A stretch of 64,000 nucleotides of DNA. It comes from Desulfotignum sp. Lineage in GTDB: Bacteria; Desulfobacterota; Desulfobacteria; Desulfobacterales; Desulfobacteraceae. Below the pieces are notes generated by a model. It did no database searches. It was not told the origin of the DNA and worked only from the letters and a program-made list of their open reading frames with translations. Where the stretch lies: contig JAABUD010000225.1 in the NCBI GenBank assembly GCA_011389555.1, positions 17,918 to 81,917 on the forward strand, read 5' to 3'. How positions within the stretch are numbered: the stretch's first letter is position 1; the number at the start of each line of letters is the position of its first letter. Shown piece by piece: positions 8,486 to 16,829 of the stretch. The position numbers were made by a program, and so were the translations under genes.

Positions 8486-9862
8486 TCAATCCTTTGAGGA
8501 TGCAGACGATTCAAAATAGGTGGAAACCAGTTTTTCAGCCAGCCCGGCATACGTTCCCGGGGTGAGATTTTGCATCCGTTCTTTCACGGAATCCGGCACT
8601 TTTTCAAGCGTGTCCACAAATGCGGCAAGGTCTTGTTTATCAATTTTTCTGCCCCGGGTCAGGTCTTTGAGCCGTTCATACGGGTTTTCTTCCCCGAATA
8701 CCCGCATGGCGGTCTGAAACGGTTCCGCCAGCAGTTCCAGGTTGCTGTCCAGATCCCTTTGAAGTGCGGCTTCATCCAGGTCCAGTTTGGACAACCCTTT
8801 GAGGGTGTTTTTCACACCAGTAAAAAAATAAGCCAGGGCCACCCCCAGGCTTCTCAACACCGTGCTGTCGCTTAAATCCCGCTGAAACCGTGATTTCTGA
8901 AGTTTGACTGCCAGATGTTCCATCAGTGAAATGGCCAGGCCCATATTGCCTTCACTGTTTTCAAAGTCAATGGGATTCACTTTATGGGGCATGGTGGAAG
9001 ATCCGGTTTCTCCTTTTGCCACCTGTTGCCTGAAATATCCGATACTGATATATCCCCACATATCCCGGTTGAAATCGATCAGTACGGCGGATGCCCGAAC
9101 CAGGGAATGAAGCAGGCACGACAGATACTGGTTGGGATTGATCTGGGTGGTGAACAAGATCGGATCCAGTTTTAAATATGAATCGATGAAACGTTGGGAT
9201 GCAGCCATCCAGTCGATCTCGGGAAACACGAAATGGTGGGCATTGTAATTGCCGGTGGCCCCATTGATCTTTGCCTGAATCCGGATCTGTTCCAGGATGG
9301 TTTTTTCCTGGTTCAGCCGCCAGGCAAAATTGACAAATTCCTTGCCCATGGTCGTGGGCGTTGCCGGCTGCCCGTGGGTGCGTGACATCATGGGCACCGA
9401 CTGATACGCTTTGGCCTTGTGCTCAATTTTTTGAATACATCGGGTCAGCAGATCAACGGCCAGATGCCGCCCTTTTTTCATCATCAACGCATAGGCTGTA
9501 TTGTTGATATCTTCGGATGTGCAGGCAAAATGAACCCATTCCCTGATCTCCGAAAACCCGAGTGCATCCAGTTTTTCCTTGACAAAGTATTCCACGGCCT
9601 TGACATCGTGATTGGTTGTTTGTTCAATGGCTTTGATATGGTGCACATCTTCAGAACAAAACTGGTCCACAATCGCGTCCAGAGCCGCCAAATCCTTTGA
9701 AACCGCCGCCAGTTTCAGGTCATGGAGAATAAATTTCAGCCATTGAATCTCCACCTGGACCCGATGGCGGATCAGGCCGGATTCACTGAAAATATCCGCC
9801 AGCTCTCCGGTCAACCGGGCATACCGTCCATCCATCGGCCCGATGGCGTTTACCGTTTCCAT
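8486..9862 (-). CDS. purB: Adenylosuccinate lyase
   Basis: PurB performs two fumarate-releasing steps of purine synthesis, SAICAR to AICAR and adenylosuccinate to AMP. The 458-residue protein has the superfamily signature GSSTMPHKVNPIDFENSEGN around the catalytic flexible loop, and MSRTHGQPATPTTMGKE. The length and N-terminus (AIGPMDGRYARL) match the E. coli-type PurB subgroup. ATG 9862 was preferred over the GTG at 9868 because GGGGAG is then correctly spaced. It heads a purB-AMMECR1-trpR-like operon and is divergent from the IHF-like gene. Confidence 0.96.
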   Translation of the reverse strand: METVNAIGPMDGRYARLTGELADIFSESGLIRHRVQVEIQWLKFILHDLKLAAVSKDLAALDAIVDQFCSEDVHHIKAIEQTTNHDVKAVEYFVKEKLDALGFSEIREWVHFACTSEDINNTAYALMMKKGRHLAVDLLTRCIQKIEHKAKAYQSVPMMSRTHGQPATPTTMGKEFVNFAWRLNQEKTILEQIRIQAKINGATGNYNAHHFVFPEIDWMAASQRFIDSYLKLDPILFTTQINPNQYLSCLLHSLVRASAVLIDFNRDMWGYISIGYFRQQVAKGETGSSTMPHKVNPIDFENSEGNMGLAISLMEHLAVKLQKSRFQRDLSDSTVLRSLGVALAYFFTGVKNTLKGLSKLDLDEAALQRDLDSNLELLAEPFQTAMRVFGEENPYERLKDLTRGRKIDKQDLAAFVDTLEKVPDSVKERMQNLTPGTYAGLAEKLVSTYFESSASSKD

Positions 9863-9901
9863 ACCCACTCCCCACTAAAATTTATAAACATTGATAATCA
9901 T

Positions 9902-9930
9902 TTGACATTCCAAATCAGATTCATTACATT
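9902..9930 (+). promoter_or_regulatory. Putative promoter of the IHF-like gene
   Basis: TTGACA (9902-9907), a 17-bp spacer and TACATT (9925-9930) form a good sigma-70-type promoter in the 194-bp gap between purB and the IHF-like gene. It implies a leader of about 120 nt. A second TTGACA at 9978-9983 lacks a convincing -10. Confidence 0.5.
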
Positions 9931-10056
9931 CTGATCAATTTACTGGTGCTGTCTACCAATACCAGACTGCCGGGAAATTGACAATCCCAAATACAAACCG
10001 GGGCACGGACTAACGATGACAACGGAACCAGACAACATTTTCAGGAGTGAACGCGT

Positions 10057-10362
10057 ATGGCATTGACCAAAACAATTATCACCGAACAGATTCAAACCCA
10101 GCTGGACCTCTCCAGGAACACCTCCTATGACGTGATGGAAGAATTTCTGGAAATCATTAAATCCACCATTGAAAATGGGGAAGATATCATGATCAGCGGA
10201 TTCGGCAAATTCTGTGTCAATGAAAAAAGCGCCCGAAAAGGAAGAAATCCTTCCACCGATGAAGAAATGACACTCCCGGCAAGACGCGTGGTCACTTTCA
10301 AGTGTTCGGGAAAACTCAGAGATCTCATCAACAACCGGCCCCCCTCCGCCCCGCCCCTGTAA
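10057..10362 (+). CDS. ihfA: Integration host factor alpha-like DNA-bending protein
   Basis: This 101-residue protein belongs to the HU/IHF family of DNA-bending proteins. The beta-arm proline sits in GRNPSTDEE, and the core ISGFGKFCV is typical. The N-terminus MALTKTIITEQI is closer to IHF-alpha than to HU. The tail NNRPPSAPPL is a short proline-rich extension. IHF bends DNA at sigma-54 promoters and at recombination sites; rpoN and a sigma-54 activator lie elsewhere in the window. AGGAG is 9 bp upstream of the start. Confidence 0.85.
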   Translation: MALTKTIITEQIQTQLDLSRNTSYDVMEEFLEIIKSTIENGEDIMISGFGKFCVNEKSARKGRNPSTDEEMTLPARRVVTFKCSGKLRDLINNRPPSAPPL

Positions 10363-10385
10363 CCGTTTCGTCACCTCTTTTTTTG

Positions 10386-10895
10386 ATGAAATTTTTGATT
10401 ACCGCAGACATACACGGCAGTTTCAAGTCCTGGTTGACCATCCAGGCGCTCATGGCACAATCAGACGTCCTGGTGGTGGCGGGAGATCTGTTCGATACCC
10501 GGTATGGTACCTTCTGTCATCCGGACTTCAATCCGGAAGCCATCCGCCAGGAGGTACAGACCGCTGACAAACCGATTTATTATGTGTATGGCAATTGTGA
10601 CGAACCCGCTTTTTTCCCCGGTCATGTCCACGCCCTGACGTTTTGTGCCAATGGGAAATCTTTGTTTCTCCACCATGGATTTCCCCGGGTGCCGGTTCCA
10701 TCTGACACCGACATCATTATCCAGGGTCACACCCATATCGGGTCTCTTGAAAAAAAAGACCGGCAGATTCACATGAACCCGGGCTCCATCACCCGCCCCA
10801 GACAAGGGCCGGCAACTTATGGCATCCTGGATGACACCTCGGTTTCCCTCCGGTCCCTTGACACCGGATCACCCCTGATGACCCTGAAACTCTGA
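10386..10895 (+). CDS. yfcE: YfcE/MJ0936-type metallophosphodiesterase
   Basis: The 169-residue protein is a small calcineurin-like phosphoesterase of the YfcE family, which hydrolyses phosphodiesters with Mn or other divalent metals. Metal-ligand motifs run in order: TADIHG near residue 7, AGDLFD, GNCDEP, HHGF and QGHTHIG, then the family C-terminal NPGSITRPR. The start at ATG 10386 places the first motif at the N-terminus as usual; no clear ribosome site is visible. It follows the IHF-like gene by 23 bp and is probably co-transcribed. Confidence 0.88.
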   Translation: MKFLITADIHGSFKSWLTIQALMAQSDVLVVAGDLFDTRYGTFCHPDFNPEAIRQEVQTADKPIYYVYGNCDEPAFFPGHVHALTFCANGKSLFLHHGFPRVPVPSDTDIIIQGHTHIGSLEKKDRQIHMNPGSITRPRQGPATYGILDDTSVSLRSLDTGSPLMTLKL

Positions 10896-10930
10896 CCCGA
10901 CCCGAAAATGGATTGAATGCCAACTTTTTG

Positions 10931-10960
10931 TTGACAAAACAAGAGATTCCATTTTAGTGT
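10931..10960 (+). promoter_or_regulatory. Putative promoter of the GAF/HD-GYP gene
   Basis: TTGACA (10931-10936) is followed after 18 bp by TAGTGT (10955-10960), identical in boxes and spacing to the pair before fxsA. The start codon is 35 bp downstream. Confidence 0.5.
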
Positions 10961-10994
10961 TAAGAGATCGTGCACCCGAAAAAGGGCAATCAAA

Positions 10995-12143
10995 ATGGAA
11001 TCCGAACAAACCCAATCTCTGCTGGCACACTGTGATGAACTGAACGCACAATTGAACGCGATCCTGTCCGTGGCTTCGGATTTGGCTTCAGAGCTGGATT
11101 TCAATGCCCTGTTTACGCTGATTGTCAAAAAAATCACCGATATGATGAATGCGGAGCGAACCAGTCTTTATCTGCTGGATCCGGATCAAAACGAACTGTG
11201 GACCAAGGTGGCGGAAGGCATCGATACCATTCGCGTGCCGGTCGGACAGGGCATCAGCGGCCGGGTGGCCCGGACCGGTGAAATGCTCAATGTCGAAGAT
11301 GCCTGGGAACTGCCTTTTTTCAATAGGGAGTTTGACAAAAAAAACCGATTCCGAACCCGTTCGGTGTTGTGTCTGCCCATCAAAAATCATGCCGGAGAAA
11401 AAATCGGTGTTCTCCAGGTGATCAACAAAAAAGGCAAGCCCCGGTTTGATGCCCAGGATGAATGGTTCTGCAAAGGACTGGCTGCCCAGGTGGGCATTGC
11501 CCTGGAAAATTCGCTTCTGCATGATGAAATGAAGCTGGCCTTCAAAAAATCCATTCAAACACTGGCTGCAACGGTGGATGCCAAACATCCATTGACCGCC
11601 GGTCATTCCCGGCGCGTGACCGATTACAGCATGATGATTGCAAAAAAAATGGACCTCCCCCGGCTGGCCATGGACACGTTGTATTATTCGGCACTGCTCC
11701 ATGATATCGGCAAAATAGGGATCTGTGACGCGGTCTTGCTAAAAAACGGGCCATTCACACCGGAAGAACGCCTTGAAATGAATACCCATCCAACCCAGAC
11801 CGAAAATATTCTGAACAATTTTTATTTTCCGAGAACGTTGCGCCGTGTGCCGTGGATTGCAGCGTGTCATCATGAAAAAATCGATGGGACCGGATATCCC
11901 CGGGGCCTGACCGGAGAACAGATTCCTCTGGAATCAAAAATCATTGCTGTGGCCGATGTGTTCGATGCGTTGACATCGCCCCGGGATTATCCCAAATATG
12001 CGTTTGGAAAAATCCTGGAAGAACGAATTCTTTCCGTTGAAAAATCGGTACGCATCCTGAAGAACGATGCCGGCACCCATTTTGATCCCGATGTGGTCGA
12101 TGCCTTTCTGCCCTGCGTGCCTGACATCAGCCTTGAGACGTAA
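10995..12143 (+). CDS. GAF domain HD-GYP phosphohydrolase (probable c-di-GMP phosphodiesterase)
   Basis: The 382-residue protein has an N-terminal coiled segment, a GAF sensor domain at about residues 30-175, and a C-terminal HD-GYP domain. Catalytic motifs are intact: HSRRVTDY, the HD pair in LLHDIGKIG at 236-237, HHEKIDGTGYPRG near 292-304, and VADVFDAL. HD-GYP domains degrade cyclic di-GMP. No transmembrane segment is visible, so a cytoplasmic signal sensed by GAF is expected. It has its own predicted promoter and convergent transcription with the methyltransferase gene. Confidence 0.9.
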   Translation: MESEQTQSLLAHCDELNAQLNAILSVASDLASELDFNALFTLIVKKITDMMNAERTSLYLLDPDQNELWTKVAEGIDTIRVPVGQGISGRVARTGEMLNVEDAWELPFFNREFDKKNRFRTRSVLCLPIKNHAGEKIGVLQVINKKGKPRFDAQDEWFCKGLAAQVGIALENSLLHDEMKLAFKKSIQTLAATVDAKHPLTAGHSRRVTDYSMMIAKKMDLPRLAMDTLYYSALLHDIGKIGICDAVLLKNGPFTPEERLEMNTHPTQTENILNNFYFPRTLRRVPWIAACHHEKIDGTGYPRGLTGEQIPLESKIIAVADVFDALTSPRDYPKYAFGKILEERILSVEKSVRILKNDAGTHFDPDVVDAFLPCVPDISLET

Positions 12144-12154
12144 ACAGCCCTCCA

Positions 12155-12886
12155 TCACCTGTGACAAAGATAATGGACGTTACAGGGATCATGTGCCATC
12201 TCCAGCACCTGAATATGGCTGAATCCGGCCTGTTCGAGCAGTGATACGGCTTGTTCCCGGCCCCACATCATGCCCAGCCCCCTGCCCTGGTCGGACAGCC
12301 CCACGGGCATGCAGTGCATGAGGCTGACCGTGTAGAGAAACGGCCCCATGGGATGATCCATGTTTTGGGCCGGATGACTGGCCGCATCGATATCGACCAT
12401 GGAAAACAGGCCCTCTTGTGCCAGCATGTGCCGGACTCCCCGGAGTGCGGCCAGGGGATGGGACTGGTCATGAACCGCGTCAAATGCGGTGATATAATCA
12501 AATTTTTCTGATACATCTGAATCGATTTCCATGGCGGCCGCGTCTTTCACCTGGAAGGTCAGGTTCTTCAACCCCAGATCGGCAGTGGTCTGACGGGCCT
12601 CATCAATCGCTGACGCGTCATTGTCAATACCCACAAAAACGGAAGCGGGAAAATGCTGCGCCATCAGGTGCAGGGCAATGCCCTGACCGCACCCTAGGTC
12701 ACACACGCGAATCCCTTTTACCAGCCGGGCCATCATTCGTCCGTCATCCACCCGGGGCAGAAAATGCAATATCAGCCCCTGCCGGTGCTTGGCATGGGAC
12801 AGCTGGGACATAAACGCCTGGAACCGGGGATAGGCGGAAAACTCGATGCCCGCACCGGTTGAAAAATCATCCAGGACCCGGGTCAT
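12155..12886 (-). CDS. Class I SAM-dependent methyltransferase, short form
   Basis: This 243-residue protein has a Rossmann methyltransferase core: motif I VCDLGCGQGIALHLMAQ, then VGIDNDASAIDEAR and DYITAFDAVHDQ. Relatives with the linker GAGIEFSAYPRFQAFM are commonly about 340-360 residues, with an N-terminal winged-helix domain. That domain is absent here, so the protein is either a naturally short version or a 5'-truncated gene. The substrate is unknown. It is convergent with the HD-GYP gene (11 bp apart) and divergent from potA. Confidence 0.8.
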   Translation of the reverse strand: MTRVLDDFSTGAGIEFSAYPRFQAFMSQLSHAKHRQGLILHFLPRVDDGRMMARLVKGIRVCDLGCGQGIALHLMAQHFPASVFVGIDNDASAIDEARQTTADLGLKNLTFQVKDAAAMEIDSDVSEKFDYITAFDAVHDQSHPLAALRGVRHMLAQEGLFSMVDIDAASHPAQNMDHPMGPFLYTVSLMHCMPVGLSDQGRGLGMMWGREQAVSLLEQAGFSHIQVLEMAHDPCNVHYLCHR

Positions 12887-12962
12887 GGCAATCTGTGTGT
12901 GTACTATACTGGATTGAATCAGAATTGCAACTTTTCAGTGGTTGGTCAGACTGTTTATTTTC

Positions 12963-12991
12963 TTGATTTTTCCCGGTGTTTCAGATAGGTT
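12963..12991 (+). promoter_or_regulatory. Possible promoter of the pot operon
   Basis: TTGATT (12963-12968), a 17-bp spacer and TAGGTT (12986-12991) lie 35 bp before the potA start in the 139-bp divergent region. The -10 is weak, so the call is tentative. Confidence 0.35.
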
Positions 12992-13025
12992 ATGTGCCTT
13001 GTTTGCAAGGTTTCGGAAAGGATTC

Positions 13026-14108
13026 ATGACGGTGGTCCGTTTACAGAACGTTTCCAAATATTTCAATCATCAGCCGGTGATCAATCACCTGAGTCTCGAT
13101 GTTCACAAAGGGGAGTTTCTGACGCTGCTCGGACCGTCCGGCTGCGGCAAAACCACAGTGCTTCGGCTGATTGCCGGACTGGAAACCTGTGACACCGGCA
13201 CGGTGTTGATCAACGGCCGGGACCAGACCCGGCTGCCGGCCTGCGACCGGGATGTCAACACGGTGTTCCAGAGCTATGCATTGTTTCCCCACATGAACGT
13301 GTTCGACAACATCGCTTTTGGATTGAAACTCAAAAAAATCGGGGCCCGTCACATCCGGGAGAGGGTCGAAAAAACCCTGGCCCTGGTCAAACTCGAAGGT
13401 CTGGAAACACGATCCATCCATCAGCTGTCCGGCGGCCAGCAGCAGCGGGTGGCCATTGCCCGGGCCATTGTAAACCAGCCGCTGATCCTGCTTCTGGACG
13501 AGCCGTTAAGTGCGCTGGATCACAAACTGCGCAAACAGATGCGGCTGGATTTGCGGCATCTTCATCGGAAACTGGGTATCACTTTTGTGTTTGTCACCCA
13601 TGACCAGGAAGAGGCGTTGACCCTGTCCGACCGGGTGGTGGTGATGAACCACGGCACCATTCAGCAGATCGGTACTCCCAAAGATATTTACGAAACACCG
13701 GTCAATCTGTTTGTGGCGGATTTTGTGGGAGAAAGCAACCTGTTTGATGCCAGCGTGATCCGCATTCTGGGCACGGACATGGAAATCCGTTTCCAGGGAA
13801 TTGCCAAAACCGTACAGAACCGGCGTAATTTTCAGCCGGGCCAGACAGTCAAGGTGCTGCTGCGACCTGAGGACATGACCGTGACGCGGGTCCAAAGACA
13901 ATGCCCGGAAGAATCTTTGCCCGGCCGGGTCAGGGAGATGATCTACAAAGGCACCACCGTGGATTTGATCATTCAGCTGGACAGCGGCCAGGAGGTGCTT
14001 GTCACCGAATTTTTCAATGAAGACGACCCGAATATTTTCTATGACATGGATGAACCGGTGTGCGTTTCCTGGATCAAAGGGTGGGAGGTGATCCTGGCGG
14101 ATGAATGA
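13026..14108 (+). CDS. potA: Spermidine/putrescine ABC transporter ATPase PotA
   Basis: PotA powers polyamine import. The 360-residue protein has Walker A GPSGCGKT at 36-43, the Q-loop in FQSYALFPHM, the signature LSGGQQQR, Walker B LLLDEPLSALD, and a C-terminal TOBE regulatory domain (VLLRPEDMTV). ATG 13026 was chosen because AAAGGA lies just upstream and this is where PotA homology begins; an ORF start at 12942 adds a non-homologous hydrophobic leader. It overlaps potB by 8 bp in a four-gene operon. Confidence 0.95.
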   Translation: MTVVRLQNVSKYFNHQPVINHLSLDVHKGEFLTLLGPSGCGKTTVLRLIAGLETCDTGTVLINGRDQTRLPACDRDVNTVFQSYALFPHMNVFDNIAFGLKLKKIGARHIRERVEKTLALVKLEGLETRSIHQLSGGQQQRVAIARAIVNQPLILLLDEPLSALDHKLRKQMRLDLRHLHRKLGITFVFVTHDQEEALTLSDRVVVMNHGTIQQIGTPKDIYETPVNLFVADFVGESNLFDASVIRILGTDMEIRFQGIAKTVQNRRNFQPGQTVKVLLRPEDMTVTRVQRQCPEESLPGRVREMIYKGTTVDLIIQLDSGQEVLVTEFFNEDDPNIFYDMDEPVCVSWIKGWEVILADE

Positions 14109-14958
14109 GCGACAGGGATTCAAGTGGGTTGCTGTTTTTCTGAACATGGCCTGGTTTGCGGTGTTTGTTCTGGTTCCCGGACTGATGGTGGTGGGCATCA
14201 GCTTCATGACCCGGGACACCGGCACGTTCGTCGGTCTGCCCATCACCCTGGCTCAGTACCGGGAACTGCTGGATCCGGTATATGCCGGGGTACTGAGTCA
14301 GTCGTTCATCTATGCGCTGAACACCACGCTTTTATGCCTTTTCATCAGCTATCCTTTTGCCTGGATCCTGTCCAGATCCCCTGAGCACCGGCGCCCCCTG
14401 CTGCTCATCATGGTCATTGTCCCATTCTGGACTTCTTCGTTGATTCGAACCTATGCGCTGGTGATTCTGATGAAAGCCAATGGGATCATCAACACGCTGC
14501 TGATAAACGCCGGCATTGTTTCCGAGCCCGTCAGCCTGCTGTATACGGATTTTGCCGTATACATGGGCCTGGTGTATTCCCTGCTGCCCTTCATGGTTCT
14601 GCCGTTATACGCGGTGATGGAAAAAATGGACCCCCGGCTGATGGAAGCGGCCCGGGATCTGGGTGCCAGTGGCTTTCAGGTGTTTTTCCGCGTGGTCCTG
14701 CCCCTGTCACTGCCCGGAGTGATGGCCGGGTGCATCATGGTGTTTCTGCCTGCCATGGGACTGTTTTATGTGCCGGATCTGCTGGGAGGGGCCAAAACCA
14801 TGCTCATGGGCAATTTCATCAAAAACCAGTTTCTGACCGCCATGAACTGGCCGTTCGGGTCTGCCGCCAGTGTGTTTCTGCTGCTGATCATGGGACTGAT
14901 GCTGACCCTTTATTTTATTGTGTCCCGTCGGTTCAACAGGCATCCTCAGTCCCTATGA
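14101..14958 (+). CDS. potB: Spermidine/putrescine ABC transporter permease PotB
   Basis: The 285-residue inner-membrane protein has about six hydrophobic segments and the binding-protein-dependent permease EAA loop, EAARDLGASGFQVFFRVVLP, which couples to PotA. TSSLIRTYALVILMK matches the PotB/PotH group. The start overlaps the end of potA by 8 bp and the end overlaps potC by 4 bp (ATGA), showing tight translational coupling. Confidence 0.94.
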   Translation: MNERQGFKWVAVFLNMAWFAVFVLVPGLMVVGISFMTRDTGTFVGLPITLAQYRELLDPVYAGVLSQSFIYALNTTLLCLFISYPFAWILSRSPEHRRPLLLIMVIVPFWTSSLIRTYALVILMKANGIINTLLINAGIVSEPVSLLYTDFAVYMGLVYSLLPFMVLPLYAVMEKMDPRLMEAARDLGASGFQVFFRVVLPLSLPGVMAGCIMVFLPAMGLFYVPDLLGGAKTMLMGNFIKNQFLTAMNWPFGSAASVFLLLIMGLMLTLYFIVSRRFNRHPQSL

Positions 14959-15725
14959 AGCGCTGGCTGAAAATCTCCTGGGTGTCTGCGGTATTCGCAT
15001 TTCTGTATGGCCCGCTTCTGGTGCTGATGGTGTTTTCCTTTAACCAGGCCAGATATACCACGTCCTGGCAGGGATTTTCCCTGGAATGGTATGTACGACT
15101 TCTGGACAACCCCCAGCTGCTGGATGCGTTTGTCAATTCATTGACCGTGGCCCTGATTTCGAGTCTGGCTGCCACCGCCCTGGGCACCCTGGGTGCTTTT
15201 GCCGTATCCCGGTACCGGTTTGCCGGCAGAAAACTGTTTTTCGGCCTGGTCTACTGCGTGATGATGAGCCCGGATATCGTCATGGGCATCAGCCTGCTCA
15301 TGCTGTTTGTGCTGGCAGGACTCACCCCTGGATTTCTCACGCTGTTAACCGCCCATATCACCTTCTGCCTGCCGTTTGTCATTGTCCTGGTGCATGCCCG
15401 GATATCCGGGTTTGATCCGGCCATGGTGGATGCGGCCCGGGACCTGGGCGCCCGGGAGCATGACGTGTTCATCAAGATCATTTTCCCCATGATTCTACCG
15501 GCCGTGCTGGCGGGCTGGCTGCTGAGCTTTACCCTGTCTCTGGATGACGTGATCATCAGTTTTTTCGTCACCGGTCCGGGATTTGAAATCCTTCCCCTCA
15601 AGATCTATTCCATGGTAAAACTGGGGGTGACGCCAGAGGTCAATGCCTTGTGTACCCTGTTGTTTTTATTCACTCTGGCAGCGGTATCCGCTGCCCATAT
15701 ACTGACAAAGGAGAGTAAAAAATGA
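14955..15725 (+). CDS. potC: Spermidine/putrescine ABC transporter permease PotC
   Basis: PotC is the second permease half. The 256-residue protein starts MKRWLKISWV with a first membrane segment, then FNQARYTTSWQGFSLEWY, typical of PotC/PotI, and the EAA loop DAARDLGAREHDVFIKIIFP. LDDVIISFFVTGPGFEILPL is a family signature. The ATG at 14955 overlaps the potB stop (ATGA), and the gene itself overlaps potD in the same way. Confidence 0.94.
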   Translation: MKRWLKISWVSAVFAFLYGPLLVLMVFSFNQARYTTSWQGFSLEWYVRLLDNPQLLDAFVNSLTVALISSLAATALGTLGAFAVSRYRFAGRKLFFGLVYCVMMSPDIVMGISLLMLFVLAGLTPGFLTLLTAHITFCLPFVIVLVHARISGFDPAMVDAARDLGAREHDVFIKIIFPMILPAVLAGWLLSFTLSLDDVIISFFVTGPGFEILPLKIYSMVKLGVTPEVNALCTLLFLFTLAAVSAAHILTKESKK

Positions 15726-16753
15726 AACAATGGATGTTGTTGTTCAGCCTGATCGTGTTTGCTGTGCCGGCATTTGCCGGTGAACAGCGCCTTTACATCT
15801 ACAACTGGACAGAATACATGCCCGATGAGGTGTTGGAAGCATTTCAGGAAGACACCGGAATCAAGGTGATCTATGCCACCTATGACAGCAATGAATCCAT
15901 GTATGCCAAGGTCAAACTCACCCGTGGCAAAGGCTATGACGTGGTGTTTCCCTCCACCTATTTTGTCCACAAAATGCGCAAGCAGGGACTGCTCAGTCCC
16001 ATTGATCACGATGCCCTGACGAATTTCCGGCACCTGGACCCCGCCCTGCTGAACCAACCCCATGACCCGGACAACCGGTACTCCATCCCCTATGTATGGG
16101 GATCCACGGCCCTGGCGTATAACAAAGACCGGGTGGCCCCGGAAATGATGACATCCTGGAAGGATCTGTGGCGGCCGGAATTCAAAAACCGTCTGGTGAT
16201 GAACGATGACTTGAGAGAAGTCCTGGGAGTCGGTTTGATCATCAACGGATTTTCCGTGAACGAAACCGATCCGGACCGGATTCATGCGGCCTATGAATCG
16301 ATCCGGACGCTTCTGCCCAACATCCGGGTATTTTCCGGTGATTCCCCCAAACAGCCGCTGCTGAATCTCGAAGCCTTTGCCGGCATGGTATGGAACGGGG
16401 AAGCGTACATGGCGGCCCAGGAATTTCCGGCCATTCAGTATGCCTATCCCGAAGAAGGCGCGATTTTCTGGGTGGATTCCATGGTCATCCCCACGGGCGC
16501 AGAAAACAAAGCCCAGGCCCATGCGTTCATCGATTTTATTCTGAAGCCGGAAATCGCGCTTCAGGTATGCGAATATATCGGATATGCCCCGGCCAACCGC
16601 ACCGCCATCGATCTGATGCCCGAAAAGATGAAAAACAATCCCACGATTTTTCCGGATCCCGAAGAGGTGAAAAAAGGGGAGTTTCAAACCGATGTCGGGG
16701 ATGCCATTCTGGTGTATGAACGCTATTGGGAGCGGCTGAAAACCGGGAATTAG
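15722..16753 (+). CDS. potD: Spermidine/putrescine-binding periplasmic protein PotD
   Basis: PotD captures polyamines in the periplasm for the PotABC importer. The 343-residue protein has a signal peptide of about 19 residues, with cleavage after AFA. It then shows the family start LYIYNWTEYMPDEVL and the ligand-pocket region YDVVFPSTYFVHKM. WGSTALAYNKD and the late NRTAIDLMPEK are also typical. It is the last gene of the pot operon, overlapping potC by 4 bp. Confidence 0.94.
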   Translation: MKQWMLLFSLIVFAVPAFAGEQRLYIYNWTEYMPDEVLEAFQEDTGIKVIYATYDSNESMYAKVKLTRGKGYDVVFPSTYFVHKMRKQGLLSPIDHDALTNFRHLDPALLNQPHDPDNRYSIPYVWGSTALAYNKDRVAPEMMTSWKDLWRPEFKNRLVMNDDLREVLGVGLIINGFSVNETDPDRIHAAYESIRTLLPNIRVFSGDSPKQPLLNLEAFAGMVWNGEAYMAAQEFPAIQYAYPEEGAIFWVDSMVIPTGAENKAQAHAFIDFILKPEIALQVCEYIGYAPANRTAIDLMPEKMKNNPTIFPDPEEVKKGEFQTDVGDAILVYERYWERLKTGN

Positions 16754-16796
16754 TCTTTTTTGAGCAACGCATTTGAGTTGCGGGTCGGTTGTTGGT

Positions 16797-16814
16797 GCCG
16801 GGCATTGCCCCGGC
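16797..16814. terminator. Weak hairpin between potD and DUF2156 gene
   Basis: GCCGGG (16797-16802) pairs with CCCGGC (16809-16814) across a 6-nt loop in the convergent gap between potD and the DUF2156 gene. Only a short T-run (CTTTT) follows about 9 bp downstream on the plus strand. It could stop pot transcripts, but the evidence is weak. Confidence 0.3.
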
Positions 16815-16829
16815 GGGTGCGCTTTTGAA

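Noticed and set aside
15605..16687. 360-codon minus-strand ORF opposite potD
   Set aside because: PotD and its ATGA overlap with potC are clear; the antisense frame has no motif.
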